Counted from the first letter of the stretch, positions 1-8,488 are shown. The stretch: 46,318 nucleotides of DNA from Actinomycetaceae bacterium (GCA_017934115.1 JAGBKC010000022.1:1-46318); one strand, 5' to 3'. Numbers and translations: made by a program. The notes: generated by a model from the sequence alone, not told the origin.

Positions 1-208
1 CGTCAACACAGGTGGTAACGGTGGTAACGGTTCAAACAGTGGCTATAACGCTGGTAGCCTCGGCGGCTCAGGTAACGGCTTGCACTCTGGTGGGCTTTCC
101 TCCACAGGCGCAACAGTCGGCTACCTCGCCCTCATCGCCGGCACACTCATAGCCGCAGGCAGCGCAACAATCATCACAGCACGCCGCCGCAAAACAGCAC
201 AAAACTAA
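1..208 (+). CDS. C-terminal end of a cell-wall-anchored surface protein (partial)
   Basis: An open frame runs from base 2 to the TAA at 206-208; the start lies outside the window. The visible 68 residues begin with a Gly/Asn/Ser-rich low-complexity stretch, then LSSTGA, a hydrophobic segment of about 20 residues and a basic tail (ARRRKTAQN). This three-part layout is that of a sortase cell-wall sorting signal, with LSSTG in the place of LPxTG. The protein is therefore probably exported and covalently attached to peptidoglycan or to a pilus. Its function is unknown because the N-terminal part is missing. The stretch is clearly GC-richer than the following genes (39 G/C of 60 bases at 61-120). 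A strong terminator follows directly. Confidence 0.75.
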   Translation, partial: VNTGGNGGNGSNSGYNAGSLGGSGNGLHSGGLSSTGATVGYLALIAGTLIAAGSATIITARRRKTAQN

Positions 209-277
209 ATATCTACTCCAATGGATATGAAGGAAAGGAAGCGTATTTTATCCATAGGTTAAATACGCAATCCACAA

Positions 278-315
278 AATTGGGAAGTAAGAAAACCTTA
301 CTTCCCAATTTTTTT
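278..315 (+). terminator. Rho-independent terminator after the surface protein gene
   Basis: A perfect 14-bp stem pairs 278-291 with 297-310 around the loop AAAAC, followed by a T run to 315. A weaker 8-bp inverted repeat (GCGTATTT at 241-248, AAATACGC at 261-268) lies just upstream. It closes the transcript of the gene ending at 208. Confidence 0.9.
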
Positions 316-480
316 ATCACCCTGATATTGAATGAGATATATAAATGCTGTGCGCATATGGGGCTTTTATCTATTAGAATAAAAGCGTTCGATTTTCGTT
401 TAAGGTAATAGCAATGGAAAAAGAATTGCATCTGGCTGGAAATAGTTTGTTGGTAATGTAAATGAAAGAAGGCTGTTGTT

Positions 481-702
481 GTGAATCCTTTAGAACCAAG
501 TTTAATAGATGTTATATGGTGGCTGTGCTCTTGTGGTTACCTTCTGTTTGTGTTTTACGCTCTTTATGTTGTCTGGCGTGAATACGGTAAAAATCGTATT
601 CTCTTAAGAAGCGGTATGCTTTCTTTGGTAGTTGTATGTGTGCCACTATTTGGGCCATTTATTGCTATTTTTAAGCTGAAAAATCCATATGCAGTGCGAT
701 AG
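481..702 (+). CDS. Small two-helix membrane protein, PLDc_N-like
   Basis: A GTG start at 481 is preceded by AAAGAAGG (465-472) at a good distance. The 73-residue product has a first membrane helix (about residues 10-32), a short basic loop (WREYGKNR) and a second helix that ends VPLFGPFIAIFKLK. The Pro-x-x-Gly-Pro pattern near the end of helix two resembles the small PLDc_N membrane domain seen in many actinobacteria; the match is weak and made by eye. It stands alone between a strong terminator upstream and an imperfect hairpin downstream, so it is probably transcribed on its own. No catalytic residues are visible and the role is unknown. Confidence 0.65.
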   Translation: MNPLEPSLIDVIWWLCSCGYLLFVFYALYVVWREYGKNRILLRSGMLSLVVVCVPLFGPFIAIFKLKNPYAVR

Positions 703-726
703 TTTTGTATTTTTTCATATTTGATT

Positions 727-757
727 ATATGGGGAGGATAAAATATCCTCTCCATAT
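727..757 (+). terminator. Weak terminator-like hairpin after the small membrane protein
   Basis: ATATGGGGAGGATA (727-740) pairs with TATCCTCTCCATAT (744-757) over 14 bp with one G-T wobble and a 3-base loop. There is no real T run after it, so termination efficiency is doubtful. Confidence 0.45.
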
Positions 758-954
758 TTACGTATTATCTATGTTTTATTGTAAGCAGGTAAATGTATGT
801 GTATATATGTGTGACTGATGTTCTAAGATGTTTATATAACTCTTTTTGCATTCGTCCACTAAAAGTGAAAACTCTTAAACACCTTAGTTTTATGTTCTTT
901 TGTTTATATTTTTTTTATACAATGAAGATGTTAATTATATGTTAGGTGGTTTGA

Positions 955-1578
955 ATGGGCCTTTTTGTGCGACGTAAAATAGACCCTATCTTTGGCTTAC
1001 TTTCTCGCCAGTCAGAACAACTCATCGTTGCAGCAAAGCAACTTGAAAAAGTTATTGCATCTTCTGCGGAAGAACGCGCGGAACATAACAAAAAAATGCA
1101 TGATATTGAGCATGAGGCTGATGATGCATGTCATGAGGTTCTCAATGTAGTTAACCGCTCTTTTATGCTGCCTTTTGATCGTGAAGATGTTTATCGTTTA
1201 TCAGGTCATATGGACAATTGTGTCGATTATATCGATGAGGCAAGCGATAACTTAGTGCTTTATGAACCGGCGGGTCTACCTAAAAATATTGATCAATTAG
1301 TGAAGATCATTATTGAATGTGCACAGCTCACTCACCAACAAATGAATCATTTATCTAAAATTGATGAGCGCACGCATCAGTATTGCGTCAAAATAAATGA
1401 CCTCGAAAATGAGGGAGACAAACTCTATCGTTCTATGATCGCCGGCATTTTTTCAGATGCTGAGGATGCAGTTGAAGTGCTTAAACAAAAACTCGTGATC
1501 GATTCTCTTGAAGAGGCGATAGACGCTTTTGAATCTTTGTCAAACGTTATTGAATCTATTGCTATTAAGGAGTCGTAA
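955..1578 (+). CDS. DUF47/PhoU-like phosphate transport accessory protein
   Basis: The 207-residue, mostly helical soluble protein starts at ATG 955 behind AGGTGG (944-949). The opening MGLFVRRKIDPIFGLL and acidic helical stretches such as HDIEHEADDACHEV fit the DUF47 (TIGR00153) family, relatives of PhoU that lie next to PiT transporters. The family is thought to modulate the neighbouring phosphate permease. The gene directly abuts the permease: its stop codon ends at 1578 and the next start is at 1579, so the two are surely co-translated. An AT-rich stretch (703-954) upstream must hold the promoter, but I could not identify a convincing one or a Pho-box-type repeat. Confidence 0.88.
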   Translation: MGLFVRRKIDPIFGLLSRQSEQLIVAAKQLEKVIASSAEERAEHNKKMHDIEHEADDACHEVLNVVNRSFMLPFDREDVYRLSGHMDNCVDYIDEASDNLVLYEPAGLPKNIDQLVKIIIECAQLTHQQMNHLSKIDERTHQYCVKINDLENEGDKLYRSMIAGIFSDAEDAVEVLKQKLVIDSLEEAIDAFESLSNVIESIAIKES

Positions 1579-2589
1579 TTGACTGCCACAATAACACTTG
1601 TCGTCGTTATCTGTGTAATAGCGTTGATTTTTGATTTTACAAACGGTTTTCATGATGCTGCTAATGCTATTGCTACATCAGTAGCTACACGTGCGCTTTC
1701 GACTCGCCAGGCGCTTACCTTGGCTGCTGTGATGGATTTTGTGGGAGCAATGTTAGGCACTGGTGTTGCTGAAACTATTGGTGGCGGAATCATCAATACC
1801 CATGATATGGATGATGTTGGTTTGGTTATTGTGCTTGGCGCGCTCATTGGTGCTATTGCGTGGAATATGATTACCTGGTGGTTTGCTCTTCCTTCTTCCT
1901 CATCACATGCGCTTATTGGTGCATTAGCTGGTGCTGGTGTTGTAGGGGCGGCTGCTGTTAATTGGTCGGTGATCGTTGATAAAGTTGTTGTTCCTATGGT
2001 CGTATCTCCTTTAGTGGGCTTTATTTTAGCTTATTTTGTTATGAAAATCGTTTTGCGATTTTTACATAAAGCAACATATCGTGCGACGATGCGAGGTTTT
2101 AGGCGTGCTGGAATTGCTGCTGCGGCTGCTATGGCTTTAGGGCACGGGCTTCAGGATGCGCAAAAAACGATGGGTGTTGTCATGCTTGCCCTTACTGCTG
2201 GTAATTTAGTTGCTCCAGATGCCGGTATTCCTTTATGGGTAAAAATTGCTGCTGCTACTGCAATTTCTTTGGGAACATTTACCGGTGGTCAGCGTATTAT
2301 GAAAACTTTAGGTAATAAAATCATAGATATGGATCCATCACGTGGTTTTGTTGCTCAGATGGTGTCAGCATCTGTTTTGTACACAACTGCCTTTGTGTGG
2401 ACGGCACCTATTTCTACAACACATGTAGTAACAACATCGATTATGGGTGTGGGAGCTACAAAACGTAAATCTGCTGTTCGTTGGGCTATAACGCGTTCTA
2501 TCGTATCTGCATGGATTTTTACTCTTCCTGCAGCAGGTGTATTATCGGGTGGTATCACATGGGGCTTGCTTCACGTTATACCTGTGTAA
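1579..2589 (+). CDS. pit: PiT-family low-affinity inorganic phosphate permease
   Basis: This 336-residue polytopic membrane protein carries the PiT signatures. GFHDAANAIATSVATRAL is near residues 23-40, and APISTTHVVTTSIMG near the C-terminus is the second copy of the inverted duplicated motif. GHGLQDAQKTMGVV lies between them. PiT transporters take up phosphate (as a metal-phosphate complex) driven by cation symport. The start is an unusual TTG placed immediately after the stop codon of the accessory gene. AAGGAG (1567-1572), inside the upstream gene, supplies its ribosome binding site at a 6-base spacing, which decides this start. No terminator is evident within 100 bases downstream. Confidence 0.92.
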   Translation: MTATITLVVVICVIALIFDFTNGFHDAANAIATSVATRALSTRQALTLAAVMDFVGAMLGTGVAETIGGGIINTHDMDDVGLVIVLGALIGAIAWNMITWWFALPSSSSHALIGALAGAGVVGAAAVNWSVIVDKVVVPMVVSPLVGFILAYFVMKIVLRFLHKATYRATMRGFRRAGIAAAAAMALGHGLQDAQKTMGVVMLALTAGNLVAPDAGIPLWVKIAAATAISLGTFTGGQRIMKTLGNKIIDMDPSRGFVAQMVSASVLYTTAFVWTAPISTTHVVTTSIMGVGATKRKSAVRWAITRSIVSAWIFTLPAAGVLSGGITWGLLHVIPV

Positions 2590-3038
2590 AAGATCTGTTG
2601 GTTTAGAGTGTATGGATTTTGTGGGTGCTCGTAAAAGCAAAAGTGTAACGTGGATATATGTATATGGAAAAGTGAAAAAATGATTTATTTCCAGATATAC
2701 AATTAAAAAACTGCATGTTACCTGTATTTTTGTGTTTTACTTTTTACAATTGCGAAATTTATTTTATTAAAAAACCTATTTTTCATAGTTAATAAATTCT
2801 GTTCACATGATGGAAAAATCTATATATGCAGGTTGATGGGATGCGTTAAAAAACATTCACAAAATATTAGTTATGTGCGTTGTTATATGTGAGTTGTGCA
2901 GGGAAAATGGTCCTTTATTTTCTTCTTTCTCGTTGTTACGATAAAGAAGAACGCATTATGTAAATGCATTGTGTGAAGTCGTTAAAGGGGTTTAGCGACA
3001 CATTGACGTGAATCGCGTGTGAAAGAAGGTGACATACG
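2590..3038 (+). other. 449-bp AT-rich gap; probable promoter and leader of the CAP-domain gene
   Basis: No convincing gene is present. A possible promoter is TTGTTA (2933-2938) and TATGTA (2957-2962) with an 18-base spacer. Small inverted repeats follow: GCATT (2953-2957) with AATGC (2963-2967), and the 9-bp hairpin listed separately. I looked for the conserved sequences of the ydaO-type c-di-AMP riboswitch, common before actinobacterial wall hydrolase genes, and did not see them. Confidence 0.4.
2978..2999 (+). promoter_or_regulatory. Hairpin in the leader of the CAP-domain gene
   Basis: A 9-bp stem (2978-2986 with 2991-2999, one T-G wobble) closes a GGGG tetraloop. It ends 39 bases before the start codon and would lie in the 5' untranslated RNA if the suggested promoter is right. 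There is no T run, so it is not a terminator. Confidence 0.4.
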
Positions 3039-4922
3039 ATGAGAACATCGTATCGACGACACCGAAAAGTGTCTATTAAGAAAAGTTTTTTTGCGGTGTG
3101 TGCGACTGTAGCATTAACATGCGCTTCCATTGTTAATAGTGGTGGAATCGCTCAAGCAGACGTCGTAACAGATCGTACATCATGGCATGGGGTAACACCA
3201 TATTATGCTCCTGTTTCGGGTAACACTGCAAAGCCGGCTAATTCAAAACTTGTCGCTGTCAAAGGTACATATATCAATTCTGAAGCCGGCTCTGATCGTG
3301 CTGCAGTTCTTGCTTATATGAATAAGATCCGTAAAGAGGCTGTGAACTACGGGCATTCAACAAAATATGTTGCATTGCAATGGAATACACGCCTTGAGAG
3401 AAGTGCGCAAATCCGCGCTGCTGAAATCTCTATTTATGGCGATCATACACGCCCATCAGGTGAAAAATGGTATGGTATTTCTGATGAAGGCTTTGCTGCT
3501 ACATATGCGGAAAACCTTTCATGGGGTTCAACCTATCTGGGAAATGTGGAATTATGGGCAAAAGAGGGTGATAATTACGTTAAGCACCTTGCTTGTAAAA
3601 AGGTTACTCCCAATGCTGCTTGTTACTATGGCGTAACAGGTCACTACACGACTCTTATTAATCCCCAATATACATATGTGGGTTTTGCAGAGTTTAAAAC
3701 TGATCGCACAACAGTCAATCCTTATGGATCGGCAATGGCAGCAGAATTTTCTTATAGCGTACCAACAAGTGGTTCTGCTTATCCTGTGCCATCTGGAAGC
3801 GAAGTGTATCAAGGTGTTTACGCGAAAACTGCTGCCTTGGGTACTATTGCCTCTAATGGTACGCGTACTTTTTCGCCTTCGTATGTTTCTGGCGATCCTG
3901 TATGGAAACGCGCTGCAACCGTGTATGATACCGATAAATTAGTGGCAAATTTACAGTCGCAGTTTACGACCCCAGTTAATACGTTGACATCCGGTGGGGC
4001 AACATGGCAGCGTCTTTATGGATCAGGCGTTTTTGATACTATGCAGGCCATCGTGAAGAAGGGGTTCACACAAACGGGCGGAACAGTTCTTATTGCAACG
4101 AGTAATGGTTTTTATGACGCTTTGACGGCATCAGGTTTAGCCGGTATTTATGGTGCGCCATTATTGATGACGTCACCTTCATCTTTGCCGAGTCAAACAA
4201 AAGCTGAGTTACAGCGATTAAAACCATCGCGCATTATCCTTGTGGGAGGTACGAGTGCAATATCTGCCAATGTTGCTAACAGTATTAAGTCGGTAACGGG
4301 AGTTACTCCAGTGCGCTATGCTGGTGCAACAGCTTTTGATACTGCTGATGCTATTGCATCAGCTGGTGTGGGTAAATGGAGTGATACGGGTATTATTGTC
4401 ACATCAAGGAGTTTCCAAGACGCTCTTTCTTCTGCTCCTTATGCATACGCAAAGAAAACACCGATTTTCTTGACGAATGCTGCCGGTACAGCCTTGACAG
4501 CGCATAGCATTGCCACGATGAAACAACTTGGCATTAAAAAGGTGTATATCGTTGGGGGCGCAGCTGCGGTTACTGAACAAGTTGTTACCCAGTTAAAGAA
4601 TAATGGCATTACACTTGCTTCACGTATATGGGGAAGTGATGGCATAGCAACATCGAAGGCCTTTGCAAACTTTGCTATTTCGCAAGGCATGAGCGCAAAT
4701 AATATGGGTGTTGCCACCTCGGCATCCTATTATGATGCACTCTCTGGTGCTGCTTTCAATGGTAAGAATAATTCCGTTCTTGTCTTGGCAAGCAACACTA
4801 ATACGAGCGCAGCTTCAGGTGTATATACTGCGAATAAATCCTCTGTAAAGAATGCGTACCTCTATGGTGGTGTGTATGCCATTTCAAATGCAGCGTTTAA
4901 GAGCATCGCTGGTGTTTCATAA
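3039..4922 (+). CDS. Secreted CAP/SCP-domain protein with three CWB2 cell-wall-binding repeats
   Basis: The 627-residue protein has a basic N-terminus, a hydrophobic core and a likely signal peptidase site after AQA (residues 38-40). Residues 85-222 form a CAP (SCP/PR-1) domain. The usual metal-site tetrad is visible: His136 in GDHTRP, Glu158 in AENLSWG, Glu171 in VELW and His202 in GHYTT. Cys186 and Cys195 may form a disulfide. Residues 325-627 contain three CWB2 repeats (Rossmann-like units with ILVGGTSAIS and VYIVGGAAAVT), which non-covalently bind secondary wall polymers. It should therefore sit on the cell surface. The enzymatic role of bacterial CAP domains is unsettled. The start at 3039 has GAAGGTG upstream. 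It is a single-gene transcript closed by a strong terminator. Confidence 0.9.
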   Translation: MRTSYRRHRKVSIKKSFFAVCATVALTCASIVNSGGIAQADVVTDRTSWHGVTPYYAPVSGNTAKPANSKLVAVKGTYINSEAGSDRAAVLAYMNKIRKEAVNYGHSTKYVALQWNTRLERSAQIRAAEISIYGDHTRPSGEKWYGISDEGFAATYAENLSWGSTYLGNVELWAKEGDNYVKHLACKKVTPNAACYYGVTGHYTTLINPQYTYVGFAEFKTDRTTVNPYGSAMAAEFSYSVPTSGSAYPVPSGSEVYQGVYAKTAALGTIASNGTRTFSPSYVSGDPVWKRAATVYDTDKLVANLQSQFTTPVNTLTSGGATWQRLYGSGVFDTMQAIVKKGFTQTGGTVLIATSNGFYDALTASGLAGIYGAPLLMTSPSSLPSQTKAELQRLKPSRIILVGGTSAISANVANSIKSVTGVTPVRYAGATAFDTADAIASAGVGKWSDTGIIVTSRSFQDALSSAPYAYAKKTPIFLTNAAGTALTAHSIATMKQLGIKKVYIVGGAAAVTEQVVTQLKNNGITLASRIWGSDGIATSKAFANFAISQGMSANNMGVATSASYYDALSGAAFNGKNNSVLVLASNTNTSAASGVYTANKSSVKNAYLYGGVYAISNAAFKSIAGVS

Positions 4923-4936
4923 CGTAATCGTTTTAT

Positions 4937-4980
4937 AAAGGGGAGGGAGCTGAAAAGTTTCCTCCTCTTTTTTTTTTTTT
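4937..4980 (+). terminator. Rho-independent terminator
   Basis: AAAGGGGAGG (4937-4946) pairs with CCTCCTCTTT (4961-4970) over 10 bp with one G-T pair. A run of T follows to 4980. It ends the CAP-domain gene transcript. Confidence 0.85.
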
Positions 4981-5106
4981 GCATGTGTGTGGTTGTGTAC
5001 TGGGGAGGCAAAGGGATATTTTCTTTTGTTATTACGCGTGGAATGTTCTCTGATGTGCTATTACGAGGAATCTAGCTGCGGAGTGATTTTTTATTAAAAT
5101 GGTATG

Positions 5107-5137
5107 AAAAAAGAGGCTTTACGTGGTAAAACCTCTT
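5107..5137 (-). terminator. Terminator of tRNA-Ser(TGA)
   Basis: Read on the minus strand just after the tRNA, AAGAGG plus TTTAC pairs with GTAAA plus CCTCTT around a short CAC loop. A T run follows (the A run at 5107-5112 on plus). Confidence 0.8.
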
Positions 5138-5143
5138 AAAATG

Positions 5144-5231
5144 CGGAGGATGAGGGATTTGAACCCCCGATGCGGGGTTACCGCATAACGGTTTTCAAGA
5201 CCGCCTCCTTCGGCCGCTCGGACAATCCTCC
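5144..5231 (-). tRNA. tRNA-Ser (anticodon TGA)
   Basis: Reading minus from 5231, the acceptor GGAGGAT pairs with ATCCTCC at the 3' end and is followed by the serine discriminator G. The anticodon arm GGTCTTGAAAACC gives TGA. A long variable arm (TATGCGG-TAAC-CCCGCAT) marks a class II tRNA, and the T arm GGGGGTTCAAATCCCTC is normal. CCA is not encoded: the next bases are CAT. Confidence 0.96.
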
Positions 5232-5238
5232 AAACAGC

Positions 5239-5255
5239 TGAACGAAGTTCGTTCA
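5239..5255. promoter_or_regulatory. 17-bp palindrome just upstream of tRNA-Ser(TGA)
   Basis: TGAACGAA (5239-5246) and TTCGTTCA (5248-5255) are perfect inverted repeats around one base. They begin 7 bases before the tRNA 5' end. A possible minus-strand -10 box TATACT lies at 5270-5275. The site could be an operator or a hairpin in the tRNA leader; its function is unknown. Confidence 0.45.
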
Positions 5256-5343
5256 ACGAGCTTCATTGTAGTATATTTTATTACCGATGTCATTGACTGC
5301 GTTCAGTCACACATAAGGCATAAGATGATGCGATATATGTGGG

Positions 5344-5769
5344 TTATCCTTGTTGTGAATCACCCAAAAGGATAGCTGAGCATTTTTCAAGTGCAGTGGC
5401 AAGAATTTGGTTATCTTTTTCGGATGTTTCAGGGAATTTCTTGATGGTTGCACGCACGTATGCTTCCTTAGTTTCATCTGAAACTTTTTCCCATGTTTCA
5501 TCAGTCAAGCATTGGGTGTATTTTTCTTTAACGGTACCTTTTTCGTCTTCAACAGGGCTGCGCTTGATATTGGCCTCATAAACGCGCGTAATACCCGCCT
5601 TGTAGGTGTCGATATTGATAGGAGTATTATCGTAGTTTTCTGTTGGCTCTGCTTCTTGAGCAGTAGGGCTTGAAGATTGTGTTGCTGATTGAGAAGAAGT
5701 ATCTGACGAACATGCACTGAGAGGCAGGAGCATCACAGGCAGAAGCAGGGCAAGTTTTTTGATTTTCAT
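5344..5769 (-). CDS. Small lipoprotein of unknown function
   Basis: The 141-residue product begins with a basic, hydrophobic signal ending in the lipobox LSAC (Cys20). A Ser/Thr/Glu-rich linker of about 25 residues and then a charged, helical domain follow. It should be lipid-anchored on the outer face of the membrane. Two cysteines after the lipobox (in YTQCLTD and LEKCSAI) could form a disulfide. AAAAGGAC lies just before the ATG at 5769. No family is recognised. It is transcribed toward the tRNA, and I see no clear terminator between them. Confidence 0.75.
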   Translation of the reverse strand: MKIKKLALLLPVMLLPLSACSSDTSSQSATQSSSPTAQEAEPTENYDNTPINIDTYKAGITRVYEANIKRSPVEDEKGTVKEKYTQCLTDETWEKVSDETKEAYVRATIKKFPETSEKDNQILATALEKCSAILLGDSQQG

Positions 5770-5890
5770 ATATGTCCTTTTAGTCTATTTGCAGTTTTCT
5801 TAAGTATATTTTAATATTGCTAAGGATTGTTTTTCTTTTCTGTCTTTTTATTGTATTGTAATAATTCAACCTCTGAAATAAGGTGTTGTT

Positions 5891-6154
5891 ATGCAGTTAT
5901 GGAAAAATTTTCTTTACTCGATTGGATACACAGTCGCTTTTCTTCCCCTCTACATCAAGGGTGAATATCCATGGTGGTCATTGCCTCTCTTTTTTATTGT
6001 TATGGTTGCTATTTCCCTTGTAGCTTTTATGTTTGTTCGAAGAAAAGAGACTGAAGAAATGTCACAGGTTGCAGGGAAGAAATCTGTGTATGTTTTTGCC
6101 TCTATGGCTGCTATTGTGCTTGTGGAGATATTTTTTGTGTTTATGTTTTTGTAA
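5891..6154 (+). CDS. Small membrane protein with about three helices
   Basis: The 87-residue product starts at ATG 5891 behind AAGGTG (5880-5885). Three hydrophobic segments are visible: residues 8-22, 28-49 (WWSLPLFFIVMVAISLVAF) and 65-86. A charged loop (VRRKETEEMSQ) lies between the last two. No catalytic motif or family is recognised. It is divergent from the lipoprotein gene and convergent with the ABC transporter operon, with a shared terminator between. Confidence 0.65.
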   Translation: MQLWKNFLYSIGYTVAFLPLYIKGEYPWWSLPLFFIVMVAISLVAFMFVRRKETEEMSQVAGKKSVYVFASMAAIVLVEIFFVFMFL

Positions 6155-6168
6155 ATCTATGGGCGAAG

Positions 6169-6210
6169 AAAATGTGGAGGATGGACATTATGTTTATCTT
6201 CCACATTTTT
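6169..6210. terminator. Bidirectional terminator between the small membrane protein and the ABC operon
   Basis: AAAATGTGGAGGAT (6169-6182) pairs with ATCTTCCACATTTT (6196-6209) over 14 bp including one G-T wobble. T runs follow on both strands, which suits the convergent genes on either side. Confidence 0.75.
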
Positions 6211-6256
6211 ACATGGCATTGCGGTTGCAATGATATAGCTGAGTGTCCTAATGAGT

Positions 6257-6994
6257 TTAATGGCGTAAAACTTTAGAGAGGAATAAACGCGCACGTTCAG
6301 TTTGAGGATTGTCAAAAAAAGCATCAGGAGTATTTTCTTCGATAATGCTTCCTTCATCCATAAAAATAATGCGATCCGCAGCTTTTTTGGCAAAGCCCAT
6401 TTCGTGAGTCACGCACAGCATCGTCATGCCACCTTGAGCAAGCTCGACCATCACATCAACGCATTCAGTAATCATTTCAGGATCAAGGGCAGATGTAGGC
6501 TCATCAAAGAGCATCACTTCAGGTGTATTTGCTAAAGCTCGAGCAATAGCGACGCGTTGCGCCTGCCCTCCGGAAAGCTGATGTGGATATTTATGAGCAT
6601 GCTCAGCGACGCCAACGCGATTAAGGAGCTCTAGGGCACGCTTTTCAGCATCTGAGCGACTCATTTTTTTTACGGTGATAGGTGCCAGAGTGACGTTATC
6701 AAGCACAGTTTTATTGCTAAAAAGGTTAAAAGACTGAAAGACCATTCCGATACGCGAACGTAATTGGGCTAATTCCTTGCCTTCTTGAGGAAGTGGTGTA
6801 CCACCGAAAAAAATATCTCCAGAATCAATGGTTTCAAGACGATTGATAGTGCGACATAAAGTTGATTTACCGCTGCCAGATGGGCCGATGACGACAACCA
6901 CTTCACCGGCGCGTATATCAAGGTTAATATCGCGTAAAACATGGGATTTTCCGTAATATTTATTCACATTGCGAAGACTGATGAGGCTATTCAT
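6257..6994 (-). CDS. gluA: ATP-binding protein of a polar amino acid (glutamate-type) ABC importer
   Basis: The 245-residue ATPase shows every expected motif: Walker [10 protein letters not shown] (37-45), Q-loop VFQSFNLF, signature [16 protein letters not shown], Walker [15 protein letters not shown] and the switch THEM. Sequence type and size match the GlnQ/GluA/HisP group that energises uptake of polar amino acids. Its start lies 8 bases inside the end of the upstream permease gene, so translation is coupled. It is the last gene of the transporter operon, whereas the ATPase comes first in the well-known corynebacterial gluABCD order. The glutamate assignment rests on subunit type and is not proven; glutamine or another polar amino acid is possible. 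Confidence 0.9.
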   Translation of the reverse strand: MNSLISLRNVNKYYGKSHVLRDINLDIRAGEVVVVIGPSGSGKSTLCRTINRLETIDSGDIFFGGTPLPQEGKELAQLRSRIGMVFQSFNLFSNKTVLDNVTLAPITVKKMSRSDAEKRALELLNRVGVAEHAHKYPHQLSGGQAQRVAIARALANTPEVMLFDEPTSALDPEMITECVDVMVELAQGGMTMLCVTHEMGFAKKAADRIIFMDEGSIIEENTPDAFFDNPQTERARLFLSKVLRH

Positions 6995-7811
6995 GGTTAC
7001 TTCCTAAAAGAGTGATATTGTGTTTGCGGGCAATATATGCGGCTGTTTGTGAAATAAGGGCGTTAACGGCTATGTATATTAACGCGATAACAAGGTAAGT
7101 GGGTAAAAGACTATGGAAAGTTGCACGTAAAACATCGCCCTGATGCATGAGTTCTGCGTAGGAAACAACATAGCCGAAGGTCGTATCCTTGACGACGACA
7201 ACAAGCTGTGCCATGAGAGTTGGGGTGATAATACGTAGCGTTTGGGGAATGATGATGTGCTTATATGTAGTAAATGTCGATAATCCCACTGCTGCTGCTG
7301 CTTCTTTTTGTCCTGTTGGAATAGCGTTGATGCCAGTACGGTAGATTTCAGCAACAACTGCTGTTGCGTACACAGCAATAGGTGCAGTGAGCTGCCAATA
7401 AGATGGAATATGTAAACCGAAGGAACCAGGAACGGTGAACATGAAATAGATGAGCAAAAGGGTGGGGGTGCCTCGTCCAAATTCAATAAAAATGCGAGCT
7501 GGCCACCGCAATAAACGATGTGTGCTTGTGCGCATCAGCATAACAAGAAAACCGGCAATAATTGCAATAATGCTTGAGCCTAACGCTGAAGAAAGAGTGC
7601 CCACAAGGCCATCAAGAAGAAAACTCCATGCATGCTTATTAGAAAGCCATTCCCATAAAAGCGGATCAAGTTGTCCTTGAAGATAAAACTGGTATACGGC
7701 AAGAAAAATAAGGCTCACAAGAACAATCGTGCTAATGGTAGTAAAAATACGGATACGCCTGCGCGAGCGTGGCCCTCCTGTTTCAAAAATTGTGGTGTTT
7801 GTGTTCTTCAT
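6987..7811 (-). CDS. gluD: Permease of the polar amino acid ABC importer (GluD-like)
   Basis: The 274-residue product has a basic cytoplasmic N-terminus (residues 1-22) and about five membrane helices. The EAA coupling loop [20 protein letters not shown] contacts the ATPase. This is the BPD_transp_1/HisM type that forms a heterodimer with the neighbouring permease. Its ATG overlaps the stop codon of the upstream permease by four bases, and it overlaps the ATPase gene by eight, a tightly coupled operon. The length is typical of GluD proteins, which are longer than GluC because of the N-terminal extension. Confidence 0.88.
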   Translation of the reverse strand: MKNTNTTIFETGGPRSRRRIRIFTTISTIVLVSLIFLAVYQFYLQGQLDPLLWEWLSNKHAWSFLLDGLVGTLSSALGSSIIAIIAGFLVMLMRTSTHRLLRWPARIFIEFGRGTPTLLLIYFMFTVPGSFGLHIPSYWQLTAPIAVYATAVVAEIYRTGINAIPTGQKEAAAAVGLSTFTTYKHIIIPQTLRIITPTLMAQLVVVVKDTTFGYVVSYAELMHQGDVLRATFHSLLPTYLVIALIYIAVNALISQTAAYIARKHNITLLGSNHE

Positions 7812-8488
7812 CGGTGCAGTTCGACTTTCTTTTCAAGTTTACCTCCCAGCCATCCAACAAGAATGCCAGTGCCAATATAGAACAAAGCATCAACGGCAAA
7901 GGTGGCAATACCTAGAGCGTGCGTATTATTGAGAGAATTGACCAAGCCGGTAAGTTCGTAATGAGTAATCGGCAAAAGTGCTCCTGTTGAAGAAGAAATA
8001 ATCACCATCACTAAAAGGGTGGTCATAGGAGAAATGACTGTTCGCAGTGCCTGCGGTAAGATGATGTGCCGAACAATATGGATGAAAGAAAGCCCAAGCG
8101 AGCGTGCTGCTTCTATTTCACCTTGAGGAATTGAGTTGATTCCACTTTGAAGATTGTCACAGGCAAAAGCGGAACACACAAGAACAAGCGCCCATATAAC
8201 TGCGCCTAATTCGCTGGTAACGACACCAAGATAAGGTAGAGCATAATAGAGAAAAAACAGCAAGGTAAGCATAGGGGCATTACGAAACACTTCAACATAT
8301 ATGGTGACGAAGCTGCGCAAAATGCCAATAGGGCTAATGCGTGCCACTGTTAAGATAATGGCAAGAACTGTTCCGCCCAGATAAGCTGTGAGTGCTATAA
8401 AAAGCGAAACTCCATAGGCGTGAAGAAAAAGTGCGCCATACTCACTGAGTATGTGCCCTATGTCGTCGATGATATTGAGTGTGTGCAT
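7808..8488 (-). CDS. gluC: Permease of the polar amino acid ABC importer (GluC-like)
   Basis: The 226-residue membrane protein has about five helices and the coupling motif EAARSLGLSFIHIVRHIILPQALR. This is the partner permease of the downstream gene. The ATG at 8488 has no good Shine-Dalgarno sequence: the nearest AGGAG sits about 30 bases upstream, inside the intercistronic stem-loop. Lower translation than the binding protein is therefore likely. A 69-base gap with a strong hairpin separates it from the binding-protein gene upstream. Confidence 0.88.
   Translation of the reverse strand: MHTLNIIDDIGHILSEYGALFLHAYGVSLFIALTAYLGGTVLAIILTVARISPIGILRSFVTIYVEVFRNAPMLTLLFFLYYALPYLGVVTSELGAVIWALVLVCSAFACDNLQSGINSIPQGEIEAARSLGLSFIHIVRHIILPQALRTVISPMTTLLVMVIISSSTGALLPITHYELTGLVNSLNNTHALGIATFAVDALFYIGTGILVGWLGGKLEKKVELHR

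Noticed and set aside
2590-3038. A ydaO-type c-di-AMP riboswitch upstream of the CAP/CWB2 gene
   Set aside because: None of the conserved core sequences of that riboswitch could be found; only small hairpins are present.
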